Position numbers and translations under genes: made by a program. DNA of 64,000 nucleotides from Dolomedes plantarius (Eukaryota; Arthropoda; Arachnida; Araneae; Dolomedidae). Shown here piece by piece: positions 33,288-44,655 of this stretch. The DNA lies in assembly GCA_907164885.2 (NCBI GenBank), contig OU015492.1, positions 204,847,009 to 204,911,008 on the forward strand, in the 5' to 3' direction. How positions within the stretch are numbered: position 1 is the stretch's first letter; every line of letters starts with the position of its first letter. The notes under the pieces were generated by a model. That model ran no database searches. It worked only from the letters and a program-made list of their open reading frames with translations, and was not told the DNA's origin.

Positions 33288-33798
33288 TCTATATATATAT
33301 AAAACAGTTCCGTAACTGACTCACTGACTGACATACAACGCACAGACCAAACCGCTGGACCTAAAGGGCTGACATTTTGCTTGGCGATTCTTCTTATGGT
33401 GTAGGGGTGCACTAAGAAAGATTTTTTTAAAAAAATTTCTTAGATTTTTTAAAATTAAATTTTTAAGCTGTTTTTGTAACTTTTTTTAAGTTTACATTTA
33501 AAATAATAATTTGAGGGTTATGAAATTTATATCACGAGAAAGATCATAAAAATTCCTTTAAAATGAAATCTTTTTCGAATCTTTACCTCGATTTTCTGAT
33601 ATTTGGTAAATTTTTAAAAATTAATTTTTAGAATTTAATTTATTAAATGCCGATCACGTGATTTCTTTTTCTGGTACTTTAAATTAATTTATCGTCACGT
33701 ACATAACAACTAAATAGACAAAAAATATTCCTTTCCTTTCTAATGCAGCAAACGATTGGATATTATCAAAAAAAAATAAATATCCCTTACGATTTTTT

Positions 33799-33877
<79 letters not shown>

Positions 33878-33900
33878 CATATATTGATCGTCGCATTTAT

Positions 33901-33942
<42 letters not shown>

Positions 33943-33965
33943 CATTAATTGCAATTATATATATA

Positions 33966-33999
<34 letters not shown>

Positions 34000-34171
34000 T
34001 GGCATTAATTGCAATTATATATATATATATATATTACATATATTGATCGTAGCATTTATTATAAATATATATATATAAATATATATATTTATTTTTTGGC
34101 ATTAATTGCATACATTGACCGTTGTATTTAATTTGAATGTACTCCGTAGCGAAGCACGGGTTTTCAGCAAG
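33288..34171 (+). mobile_element. Helitron family 1, copy 3
   Basis: Begins TCTATATATATA after A at 33287. Its end is 'ttttcagCAAG' followed by T, so CTAG has mutated to CAAG. It contains an expanded and internally duplicated (TA)n region (33805-34080) with repeated 'attggcattaattgcaatta' segments. Confidence 0.85.
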
Positions 34172-34363
34172 TAACTACAAGTACGCCATATATTCGCTTT
34201 TTAGTTTGATTCAATGCACAGTTCCTGCATAGGATTGTACAATAAATTATGGTAATAAAATGCTTTTTGTTGAGTTTAAGAAAGCTTTACTAGAGTGTCC
34301 CAGGGCATTGACGTGGATTGTCTCAGAAAAGTTATTTTTATATTTTCAATGCCTTATAAACAA

Positions 34364-35255
34364 TCTATATATAAAAAACGCGTAGGTATGCGGCACAAAA
34401 ATCGACGATACTTCAACACTCCGAATGGCAACGGCTGCAACCATAGACCTGTAATATATACCCTTATTTCAGCTCGATGGCTGCAACTACCAGATGTAAA
34501 CATTACCGGCCATCGGCAATTTGCAACCGTGTGTCAACATGGATTTACGTACTGAAATCAGGAATGCTCGAAAATGAGCTGCACGATCAAGTGAAAATTG
34601 GGTACAGTCTCAAGAAAGAAAGTGAAAAAATAATTCATTAAGAGAGAGGCGAGAAAGAGACAGCATAAATGATCGAGAGGTTAGGCTTAACCATCGCCGG
34701 CATAGCAACCGACAGCCAGTAATAGTTAATTTTCTACTTTTATTCAGTCTTTACTGAATTTTTACTCCATTTTATAATTGAAGAAATTTTCCCAACAATT
34801 TATTATTTGATATGATTAAGTGTAGATATCTAAATTGTGAACAATAGTACATACAGAGACTGATGTAATCCGCACTATATTTTAGTACTTGCTGAATTTT
34901 TACTCCATTTTTTAAGAGAAAAAAATTTTCCCCCAACAATTTCTCATTTGATGTAATGATAAAGTGTAGATATCTTAATTTTGAAAAATAGTACATACAG
35001 AGAGGTATGTAATTTGTAAAATCATTGTTGTTGGGTTTCTCAGTCTAATCTTTAACTGTGTTCTGAAGTAATGGAAATTCATATTTTTAAATCACGATGT
35101 TTTAGAATCAGCCTTATGAAGAATACCCCTATAACAACGTATATTTATGATGACAGATAATGGTAACATTCCTTACATATCTTACTTTCAGTTGAATTGT
35201 TTTACAAAAGAAAATATAAAACTAAAAGCGACCATGCTGGTTGCGCAGCGGCTAG
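34364..35255 (+). mobile_element. Helitron family 2, copy 1
   Basis: Begins TCTATATATAAAAAACGCG after A and ends 'cagcggCTAG' before T. The near-terminal hairpin is gcgacc-atgct-ggttgc, with one G:T pair. About 160 bp inside is duplicated in tandem ('ttttactccattttt...' at about 34760-34990). Non-coding. Confidence 0.87.
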
Positions 35256-35710
35256 TACTATGTAATTTTGCTACAAAACATAGTTTTTTTATCGTAATAA
35301 ACGGTAAGTCTGCTTAGTTAAGGATTTTGTTTTGCTCATTACCCATGTCACCCGGATTATCCGGTCTTTCGATTGCCCGAATTGCCTATGGTCTCAGTTA
35401 GTCCGGATAAACGAGGTTTTACTGTACATCGAGATCGGAACCAAGAAGCCCAAACTGCAAGAAAAAGGTTTGTTTTCTCCATATTCATGATATTTAATCC
35501 TCAAACGGTACATTGGTTTGAGACGGTCTGGTCGGATCCGACCCGATATCTTTTTTGATGAGGTTTTTGGTAGAAATAAGTACACAATAAGCATTTTTGT
35601 TGTATAATAACATTTATTGGTAATATTTTACATGAAATAAAACCCTTTTTGTAGAAAAAGTGACCAACGAATCGTAATTTTGTTAAACAAAGAAAATCTC
35701 TTTAGCACTT

Positions 35711-36188
35711 TATAGAGAATTGCTACTTCTACCCAGACTTGGGGTGTATATAATTTGAAGTGGCACTCTAAATGAATTTGATACAAACACAGTTTATACA
35801 TGAAACAATGTTTATTGAATTCGTTGCACATATAGAATTTGCTTTTACATCAACAAGCATACGTACTACTTGTACGGAATATATATTAGCATTCAATAAA
35901 ATTGCACTTTGCAATACTCACAACCTAGAGCGTCAAACCAGCAGTTCTGCTACGTAAACTTTGGGCCTGCTAAGCACAAGCGCCGGTTAACACCTGGAGC
36001 TGCTTACCTCGTAGCTCCCTTACTTCGCTTATCTATCAACCTTTTCTTCAACCTTATCTCTACTTAATCAAGCTGCTTGGTATTTATACCAAGCGCGTAT
36101 GCCGAAATTAGAATATCTCAAGCAGTTTCTTTAATTCATTCACTCAAAAGTTCGATTCTTGTGAATCGAATCTTATGTATACCTTACA
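35711..36188 (-). mobile_element. Solo LTR (family S), copy C, TSD ACTT
   Basis: TGTAAGG...CTCTATA in element orientation, 478 bp, flanked by ACTT at 35707-35710 and 36189-36192. Same internal TATA-like and AATAAA signals as copy A. The duplication happens to be identical to that of copy A. Confidence 0.88.
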
Positions 36189-36564
36189 ACTTACATAGAA
36201 TGTTGTTTAAATTAGGTCTAATATGTAATTTAGTCCACCTAGTTTTAGAAGTTAGTGAAACCATAACTTTCCGAGTGCAAAAATGTAAAAAATAACATAT
36301 ACTGACATTTTTGGCCATCGAAATCGAAATAAAAAATTAAAAAATCTAAAATGAAAAATTTAAAAAGTTACTAGTGATCATCTATAATGTTTTCAACAAA
36401 GACACTCATATTTACTTATTTCTATATCTGCTAGGGTGGTCTAGTAGGTCTATCTGGTAGGTTCTTTGTCAACTCGTTCTCTTGCAATGAGAGGGGAGAG
36501 TACGGGAGTGAGAAGACACACCCTTGGGTCGGATTTGACCCGCACTGTACCATTAGAGGGTTAA

Positions 36565-37269
36565 GGCAACAATGGACCATGAAAAACTTTCTTTTATTTA
36601 TCAACCAATTGCTATGAAATTTTTTATACTTATATAGTGTTGTTTAGAGATGAAAATTCTAAATTTTAAAAAAATCAGAATGAAATTAATTAAGATAATA
36701 ATTAAAATAAGTTTGTTAATTATTCTATTTAAAAATGCTCCATGCACATAAATTTTTGTCTCAGATATCTAATTTTCTTTCTTAAGCTAGCTTTATATAG
36801 TTATAATAAAAGTTACTAGCAATATTTGATTTACAGTCATATTTATAAAAACTAGAAAAGAAATCGATAAAAATAGGTCTTTTATGCAAAATTTTATCAA
36901 AAAATTTTTTTGATTGTAAAAGTTTTAAGTTGTTTTAAAATAGTATAATAAATTTATTAGTAAGTTTTATTCTAACATATATAAATGATCATTTTATGAA
37001 ATTTTATGAAAATTCAAAAAAAAATTATGATGCATGGAACAATTTGAACTTACCAAAACGAATTGAAAACATGTTTTGAGAAAATAACATTTCAAGTTTT
37101 AACTTGACTAACATTTCCATAGTTTACGTTTGAAAAAATGCTTATTACTCGGTTAATAATTATCGGATCAACATACTTTTTTTCAATTTAAAGCTGATGA
37201 GTTGCAGAATCATTTTCTGAAAGAAAAAAAATCGTTTTGGGGACATATTTTTGATGGTCCATTGTCGCC
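36565..37269. mobile_element. TTAA MITE, family T3 (705 bp)
   Basis: TTAA at 36561-36564 and 37270-37273. TIRs 'ggcaacaatggaccat' and the complement of 'atggtccattgtcgcc'. AT-rich, non-coding; nearly the same size as families T1 and T2 but with different ends. Confidence 0.88.
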
Positions 37270-37273
37270 TTAA

Positions 37274-37603
37274 TCAGTTTTAGTGTTTTTGTTTACTTAT
37301 TTCAGCTTCATTTCATCAAGAAAGTGACATTCTGATAATTAATAGAGCTGCAAAATTTAAATACTCACCCTACTAAATTTACTTCCTCTCCTTTTCCTTA
37401 ACATAGATGAGAGCCGAACTAACTTTTCAAAAAACTTTGCATTCCTTTCTAAAATAATGATTTTAAAAAATTTTTTTCTACAAATAAAAATGTTTCCAAT
37501 CTATTTATAATCTATTTTATGCCTTTTTAGCATAAAATTATTTACTATTTAAAACTCGTTTGTTTAAATATAATAAAATCTTAAACGTAACCAGAAACGA
37601 GCA
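37274..37603. other. AT-rich spacer
   Basis: Nothing recognised. Confidence 0.5.
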
Positions 37604-38450
37604 TCTATATATATAAAACGCGTAGGTATGCGGCACAAAATTAGACGATATTTATACACTCCGAATGGCAACGGCTGCAACTACCAGATGTAAACATTAG
37701 CGGCCGTCCGCAATTTGCAACCTCGTGTGAACATGGATTTAACGCGCTGAAATCGGGAATGCTCGAAAGCGAGCTACACGATCAATTGAAAACTGGAAAC
37801 GGTCTGAATAAAGAAAGCGAAGAAGAAATAATTCATTAAGAGAGAGGCGTGAAAGAGAGCATAAATGACCGCGAAGTTAGGCTTAACCGTCGCCGGCATA
37901 GCAACCGAGAGCCAGTAATAGTTAATTTTCTACACTTTTTCAGTACGTGATGAAATTTTACTCCATTTTAATAAGTGAAGAAATTTTCCCTACAATTTAT
38001 TATTTGATATGATTAAGTGTAGATAAATGAATTATGAACAATAGTACATACAGAGAATGATGTAATCCACACTAAATTTTAGTACTTGCTGAATTTTTAC
38101 TCCATTTTTTAATTTAAAAAAATTTTCCCCAACAATTTCTTATTTGATGTAATGATAAAAAGTAGATATCTTAATTTTGAAAAATAGTACATACAGAGAG
38201 GGTTGTAATTTTTAAAATCATTGGTGTTGGATTTCTCAGTCTTATCTTTAACTCTGTTCTGAAGTAATGGAAGTTCACATTTTTTAATCACGATATTTTA
38301 GAATCAACCTTATAGAGAATACCCCTTAACAACGTATATTTATGATGACAGGTAATGGTAACATTCCTTACATATGTTACTTTCGGTTGAGTTGTTTTGC
38401 AAAAGAAAATATAAAACTAAAAGCGACCATGCTGGTCGCGCAGCGGCTAG
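37604..38450 (+). mobile_element. Helitron family 2, copy 2 (intact ends)
   Basis: A|TCTATATATATAAAACGCG ... cagcggCTAG|T, 847 bp. The near-terminal hairpin gcgacc-atgct-ggtcgc is perfect and lies about 10 bases before the end, as in Helitrons. No Rep/helicase frame. Confidence 0.92.
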
Positions 38451-39330
38451 TTCAAATATAAAATATGTTGAGGTTTTCTATGTTCAGCTTTTTTAAAACC
38501 CATTTTTAAACATTTAATTGTAATTGCTCTTCATCAAAAAAACATTACTACATGCTTTATTCCATATGACTGCACATAAAATTGCATTTTTAGAAATTTT
38601 ACATTTTTTTTCTCTTCTTGTATAAATAGAATAAGATGCTTTACCCGCTCTAACTCCTAGATTAAATATTTAAGAAAGCAAGAAAACGAAGAAAGCAGCG
38701 AAAAAAAGCAATATGGCATATTTACTCTATTGACAAAATAACCGAGAAATTAACCACTTATACTGTAACTGTTAGGATCAATTAGTTTATTTGGACAATT
38801 TCTTTAGAAAAAAAGAATGAATTAAAACACTAGGTGGACAGAAATTAATTTAGATCAAGTAAACAACCGATTCGCCTGATTACTTCCGTAGGGAAGAAAA
38901 AATATTTAAAAGCAAATAAAAGATATGTTGACTTTTTAATGCGGACGTTATATTTTTAAGTCAATCTATCCATAAATTATTCGGGTTGAATTTAAGGACT
39001 GCTGAAAATGAAGAAATGGGATTGAAGAAAAAGTTTCACTTAAATGATTTGGTAAAACTGCTAAATGTTCATTATTAATACTGGAGTAAAAATTTTCTAT
39101 CTTTAAATGGCATAGGTAATTTAAACTGTAAGAATTATAAATCGATAGATTTGTATGAAGAAAAAATAATTTGTATGATATAGATTTGTATGAAGAAATA
39201 TTTATTTTTCTTGCAGATAAATTTAAGCTGGAGAATCTTAGAATGGCAGTAAGAATTATGCTAAATAAATTAGCACTTACTGATAAGCAATTCAGGAAAA
39301 TAACGTGTTATAACATGCACTGAAATTATA
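38451..39330. other. Unassigned AT-rich DNA
   Basis: No ORF or repeat that I can support. Confidence 0.5.
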
Positions 39331-39483
39331 ACCTTTGACAGGAAAGTTCCAGGACTGTGCTCGTAAAAAAATAATAATAATTATTATTATTATTATTATT
39401 TGTTCAACTTAGTGACTTGGCCTTGGAAGTGTCTCCATGTAAATTCACTGGGTGGCAGGGCTGTGCTTAGCAACCCACTGTTA

Positions 39484-39669
39484 GGGCCTGTTCACATAGG
39501 AGTCCGTTGCGTAGCGTTAAGGGAAAGATGACGTTGAGACGAAAATAAACCAATCATAGGCGTTAAAAATTTCATCGCTAATCGTTTAGAGGCCTATGAT
39601 TGGTTTATTTTCGTCTCAACGTCATCTTTTCCTTAACGCAACGCAAAGGACTCCTATGTGAACAGGCCC
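39484..39669. mobile_element. Palindromic Harbinger-like MITE, copy 1
   Basis: 186 bp, almost entirely an inverted repeat: 'gggcctgttcacataggagt' at the left and its complement at the right. Flanked by TTA and TAA. The copy at 47926-48116 has perfect TAA duplications, consistent with PIF/Harbinger. The left flank (39331-39483, with 'ctccatgtaaattcactggg') also matches, inverted, the flank of copy 2. Confidence 0.82.
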
Positions 39670-39749
39670 TAATGGTTCTAAATCTTGTGAAAGTAGTACC
39701 CTCGGATATCTATGCACAGCTGCCACCGTTTCTGGAGATCATGGAAGCA

Positions 39750-40579
39750 AGCAAAGGAAGCTTCAATATATATATGCAGAGCCTGACTAAGGCAGGGGCA
39801 TACGGGGCAGTTGCCCCGGGCCCCCACATCAGAGGGGGCCCCCAAATTGAATAGAAAGTTTATTTTACGTTTCCTTCTTAAATGAACTTTTTTTAAAGAA
39901 AATATCAGTACAGTGTAAAATCCGAAAATGAGAAAATCAATAAAATGGACAGAACGATATTTCGTCTGATCATTGGAGGGGAGGACTTTATAGCTATTTT
40001 AGGTTCTAGTCAATTTTCTTGTTATATATCTATAATAAGGTGAAAAATTTAAATACCTCCATAAAGTTCGATTCTTCATTACTGAAGTAGTGAAGCAGAG
40101 GGGGCCCCCCCAAAGAAGTTTTTGCCCCGGGCCCCAATTAGGCTAAGTCGGAAGCAAAGGAAGCAAGCAAAGGAAGCAAGCAAAGGAAGCTTCAATATAT
40201 ATATGCAGAGCCTGACTAAGGCAGGGGCATACGGGGCAGTTGACCCGGGCCCCCACATCAGAGGGGGCCCCCAAATTGAATAGAAAGTTTATTTTACGTT
40301 TCCTTCTTAAATGAACTTTTTTAAAGAAAATATCAGTACAGTGTAAAATCCGAAAATGAGAAAATCAATAAAATGGACAGAACGATATTTCGTCTGATCA
40401 TTGGAGGGGAGGACTTTATAGCTATTTTAGGTTCTAGTCAATTTTCTTGTTATATATCTATAATAAGGTGAAAAATTTAAATACCTCCATAAAGTTCGAT
40501 TCTTCATTACTGAAGTAGTGAAGCAGAGGGCCCCCCCCCAAAGAAGTTTTTGCCCCGGGCCCCAATTAGGCTAAGTCGG
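39750..40579. repeat. GC-ended non-autonomous element, duplicated in tandem (429 bp step)
   Basis: A block running from 'aaggaagcttcaatatatat' through 'gccccgggccccc' to 'aattaggctaagtcgg' occurs at about 39750-40151 and again at 40179-40579, nearly identical. Each unit has GC-rich, loosely inverted ends around an AT-rich middle. No TSD found. Confidence 0.8.
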
Positions 40580-40605
40580 GCCCTGTATATGTGTGTGTGT
40601 GTGTG

Positions 40606-41115
40606 TGTAGACTTTTCCTGTCTACGTGGCTGGCGTCTAGGGGGTGTCTAAGAGGAACACACTTGAATCATTAATCAACCAGACTTTATAAAACTCAACA
40701 ATAATCATTTATTAATGTAGATAGCAGAGACGAGATGCCGGAGAGCCTACTTTTACTGTCTCCGATGCAATATAACAATGATTATACGAGATAGCCCAGC
40801 TTGAAGCACGCTTCTCTTAAACAGAATAAAACGGGGCAGCCTTTCCTCCCGTCAAAACACAATCTCTGGTGCCTATGCAAGGACTTACCAACACAATCTC
40901 TCCCTATGGAACGTCTGTAACGTCTCCCCCATGCACAGGGCATCTCCCGACACACCACTCTTCGAATCGTCTCCAAGCCGGGGTCATTCAACCCTCAACT
41001 GTCCCATCAAGGAATGTCGCAGGGACGAGATAAGGGTTTGGTGCATCTCTGCGCTACGCATAGCAACAGAGAACATAACTATGGCATAAACAGAGAATTT
41101 GCATAAAATCCTACA
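40606..41115 (-). repeat. 3' LTR of the gag-only element
   Basis: About 510 bp. On the minus strand it runs from TGTAGGATTTTATGC (41115) to CTACA (40606). The stretch 40606-40835 matches 45496-45727 almost base for base ('tctacgtggctggcgtctag'). The right boundary is inferred from the TG...CA rule. Confidence 0.7.
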
Positions 41116-41199
41116 TCTCGGCTAATCCTGATAAAAAGCCGTATCCTCACGGCTATAAATAGCACACAAGTTAACAGTACACTCAAATAAAGCTCATAT

Positions 41200-42636
41200 A
41201 GAAAATATCAAAACACTCATTTTCCAAAGAATTGAGACTAAAATAATGAAACCAACCTTCGAATGATTAAAGCCTACAGTTAAAGCCTACTCATTATTAA
41301 CTGAGTAGATCAAAGAAAAGCTAAACAACAATTATCAGTTCAAATCACCACACAGTATACACAAAATTAAAACTTATTTGAAAATATTAACAAAACACTA
41401 ATTTTTTGAAGAATTGATCAAATATAATGAAATTTACTCTTGAATGACTAAAAACAGTTAGAGTCCAACCAATATTAATTAAGTATATCAAAGAAAAGCT
41501 AAACAACAATTACCACTATAATTCACAACACAGCATACACAAGATTAAAACTTTTATAAAAATATTACCAAAACACTAATCTTTTGATGAATTGATAAAC
41601 TATAATGAAATTAACCTTTGAATGACAAAAAGGACAGTTAAAGTCTAACCAATATTAATGAAGTATACGAGAAAAAGGTTAATTAAACAATAACAGCACA
41701 AAGTACTACACAAGAATATAGCTATATGAAAAATATTATCAAAGCACTCATTATCTTTTAAAAGAATTGTTAACAACACAATAAATGGAAAATTTAACCC
41801 TCGAACGATCTAAAACTTAAAAACAAACCTTATTTAAAATAATATTATCAAACACCCATTAGTATTTTTTAAGGAATTGTTACTGACACAATGAATAAGA
41901 AAAATCAGGCCTTGAATAATCTAAAAAAACAAAGAAATCAATATTTTAAGTATATCAAAGAAAAGCCAATTAAACGATAACCAGTACAAATTACTACACA
42001 AAAATATACCTATATGAAAAATATTACTAAAACACTCATCTATATATATAAAATCTATATATATAAAACAGTTCCGTAACTGACTCATTCATTCACTGAC
42101 TGACTGACTGACTGACATACAACGCACAGACCAAACCGCTGGACCTAAAGGGCTGAAATTTTGCATGGAGATTCTTCTAATAGTGTAGGGGTGCACTAAG
42201 AAAGATTTTTCAAAAATTCTTCTTAGATTTTTTTTAATTAAAATTTTAAGCTGTTTTTTAAACTTTTTTTACGTTTGCATTTAAAATAATACATTGAGGG
42301 TTATAAAATTTATATCACGAGAAAGATCATAAAATTCCTTTAAAATGACATCTTTTTCGAATCTTTACCTCCATTTTCTGATTTTTGGTGAATTTTTAAA
42401 GATTAATTTTTAGAATTTAATTTATTAAATGCCGATCACGTGATTTCTTTTTCTGGTACTTTAAATAAAATTATCGTCACGTGCGTAACAACTAAATAGA
42501 CAAAAAAAAAATTTCTTGCTAATGCGGCAGACGATTGGACATTATTTTGTCTTTAAAAATATCCCTTACGATTTATTTATAAATATATATTTTTTTCTAC
42601 ATCAATTGTATACATTGATCGTCATATTTACTATAA

Positions 42637-42691
<55 letters not shown>

Positions 42692-42850
42692 CATCAATTG
42701 CATACACTGACCGTTGTATTTAATTTGAATGTACTCCGTAGCGAAGCGCGGGTTTTCAGCTAGTTATTCTTAAGAGAATTGCTAATAACCCAATAAATAA
42801 AAGTTCGACCCTTTAGTAATCTAAACACAAGTGTAACAACGAGTCTAACC
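41200..42850. repeat. Degenerate ~180 bp tandem repeats in the element's 3' noncoding region
   Basis: 'aacactcatt...gaattg' followed by 'atcaaagaaaagctaa' recurs near 41211, 41393, 41571, 41743 and 41849, with a last unit split by the Helitron at 42039-42763. Units are diverged. Non-coding. Confidence 0.7.
42039..42763 (+). mobile_element. Helitron family 1, copy 4
   Basis: A|TCTATATATATA ... ttttcagCTAG|T. The 5' end is duplicated: a second 'tctatatatataaaac' begins at 42054. The host sequence across the site rejoins as 'aacactca' plus 'ttattct', in register with the surrounding tandem units, showing a clean insertion. Confidence 0.9.
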
Positions 42851-42863
42851 AAATTTTTATCAG

Positions 42864-43706
42864 TTAATCAGTTTTCTTTTTTTTTCTATTCTTTTTTAAA
42901 ACGTTTTTCAATTGTAATGCATTCGTAGCGAGCATTTTGCGCTCCGATCCTTTAGTCACATAATCCACAAAGGCGTTTGATTTTGCCACTTCTTCCTTGA
43001 GCACCAAACTCGTGGCATTTTTCTCTTCTATTTCAGCACGTAATTGACCACACAGAGTCTTTAAACTTTGCGACTCTTCATTAGTTCCTACAGCAGTTTG
43101 AACACACTCGCGAACTGTGGTCGTACCTTCCTCTTCCACAATGTTAGGCATATGCATAGTTCCCACGTCGAATTTACCTCGCATGCTGCTACAAGCAGAC
43201 GAGTCGGCCTTCGACGGTTTTGATTGCTTCATCTCGATAATCTGACGTTTTAACCCTTTCAGGGGCAACAGCCTCCCCCTTTTGCACGGTGCATATTTTT
43301 CCCCGATTTTTTTTAACCTAAAGAATCTAGAAAAAAAAAATTCTAATTAAAGGTTGCAAAATGTTTTTATTTCTTTAAACTGATAATAGATGGCAGCACT
43401 AACCATTTTTCGGCTCATTTAAATGAAATACATTGAATCCTAGTCCCAAAAAAAAGCTAGTTTTAGGCGTTTGCACTATGCAAACGGCGCCCCTCAAAGG
43501 GTTAAGGCGGCAATTTCACTTTTCATATCATGCATATCGTTTTTAAAAACATTTAAAGAATGTGAATCACGTATCTGTTTCCGACTTCGCTGCGAGGAAT
43601 ATTCACGGGAACTATCAGGAATTTCAGGTGCCACACCCGACTTTAACTTAGACATAGCAAGCAGCTCTTGATACACTACTGGTGGCAGGACACAATGCTG
43701 TGCCAA
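42864..43706 (-). pseudogene. Coiled-coil ORF of the gag-only element, split by a piggyBac-like MITE
   Basis: The N-terminal half (43706-about 43506) includes 'AQHCVLPPVVYQELLAMSKL' and ends in a charged helical stretch. It continues on the far side of the MITE 43254-43501 with 'KRQIIEMKQSKPSKA' and a long Glu/Lys-rich segment ('QLRAEIEEKNATSLVLKEEV'), terminating near 42864. It lies 3' of the protease motif, where reverse transcriptase would be in a complete Gypsy element. Function unknown; a structural or RNA-binding role is possible but not shown. Confidence 0.6.
43254..43501. mobile_element. piggyBac-like MITE (248 bp)
   Basis: TTAA at 43250-43253 and 43502-43505. Ends 'ccctttcaggggc' and the complement of 'gcccctcaaaggg'. 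TTAA plus CCCTTT ends fit piggyBac. It interrupts the coiled-coil ORF. Confidence 0.85.
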
Positions 43707-43744
43707 TCTCTCTGATACTCCGATGAGATCTTATTTTATCTTGA

Positions 43745-43845
43745 CTCCCCATTTTTTAATCTGGTTTATTACGGGTATAGACGACCTTAGAATTGACAAC
43801 TGGGATTTGTGCTCCGGAATCTAAAAGGGCTTTTACTATTTTTCC
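43745..43845 (-). pseudogene. Retropepsin-like protease motif of the gag-only element
   Basis: On the minus strand at about 43835-43800 the frame reads 'KALLDSGAQIPVVNSK', containing the L-D-S-G-A active-site signature of Gypsy proteases, followed by a stop at about 43757. No flap or C-terminal G-x-D-x-L block is visible nearby. Confidence 0.65.
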
Positions 43846-44003
43846 TATTTATAAGGATATTCACATATTCGAGTTCGCTCTCTCTGCCAATGATCCCACA
43901 ACTTCGAATATTATAACCGTGCGCTTGGTTTTTGTCTTCGTTTTCATCGATACAGTCTCTCTCTATAGGACTTGGACAACTGTTGAATTTCATGGGACAA
44001 GCA

Positions 44004-44514
44004 CAGTGGCGTAGCAAAGGGGGGAAAGGGGGTCTATCATGCCCCGGGCGCCACTCGCAGAGGGGCGCCAATGTAAGATCCATATATTATATTACTATAT
44101 GTTTTCGAGATGGATGCCAATATAAGGTCTATATATTATTATTACTATATGTTTTTCAGGGGAGGGCCCCAATATAAGGTCTATATATTATATTACTATA
44201 TGTTTTTCGGGGAGGGCGCCAATATAAGGTATATATATTATATTACTATATTATTTTGTGGGGGTGCCAATATAAGGTCTATATATTATATTACTATATG
44301 TTTTTAGGAGAGAGCACCAACATAAGGTCTATATATTATGTTACTATATGCTTTTCGGGGGGAGTGCCAATATAAGGTCTATATATTATGTTATTATATG
44401 TTTATCGGGGGCGCCAATATAGGGTCTATATATTATATTACTATATGTTTTTCAGGGAGGGGCGCCACAAAGGTATCGTGCCCCGGGCGCCAGTTATGCT
44501 CAACTACGCCACTG
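44004..44514. mobile_element. hAT MITE with 8 bp TSD and internal tandem repeats
   Basis: Ends 'cagtggcgtagc' (left) and the complement of 'ctacgccactg' (right), with the 8 bp duplication 'gacaagca' at 43996-44003 and 44515-44522. Inside, 'ccaatataaggtctatatat' recurs seven or eight times (44080-44450) at irregular 46-60 bp steps. It splits the zinc-knuckle region. Confidence 0.93.
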
Positions 44515-44522
44515 GACAAGCA

Positions 44523-44592
44523 TTCGCGCAATGGTTAGTACTGCCGCAGAGGTAACATTCAGGAGCAGGTTTAGGTCTATATGGTCTCCAAT
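44523..44592 (-). pseudogene. CCHC zinc knuckle of the gag-only element
   Basis: The minus-strand frame encodes 'PECYLCGSTNHCANACP', a C-x2-C-x4-H-x4-C knuckle as in retroviral/Gypsy nucleocapsids. The reading frame is cut right after it by the hAT MITE. Confidence 0.85.
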
Positions 44593-44655
44593 AATCACGC
44601 TTAGTTAGGGGCTTACTTTATTCTGCTGAGAATAAAGTGGGCTTCTGTTCTGACG

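Larger units (their letters stand above)
33196..35424. mobile_element. Pogo/Tigger-like MITE containing two Helitrons
   Basis: TIRs 'cagtaaaacatcgttcatcc' (33196) and the complement of 'ccggataaacgaggttttac' (ending 35424), with TA at 33194-33195 and 35425-35426. CAGT.AAACCTCG.T ends are typical of pogo/Tigger elements. After subtracting the Helitrons at 33288-34171 and 34364-35255 only about 450 bp remain, so it is a MITE. Confidence 0.85.

Noticed and set aside
35373..35594. ORFs on both strands near 35.4-35.6 kb
   Set aside because: They cross the terminus of the pogo-like MITE and have no motif.
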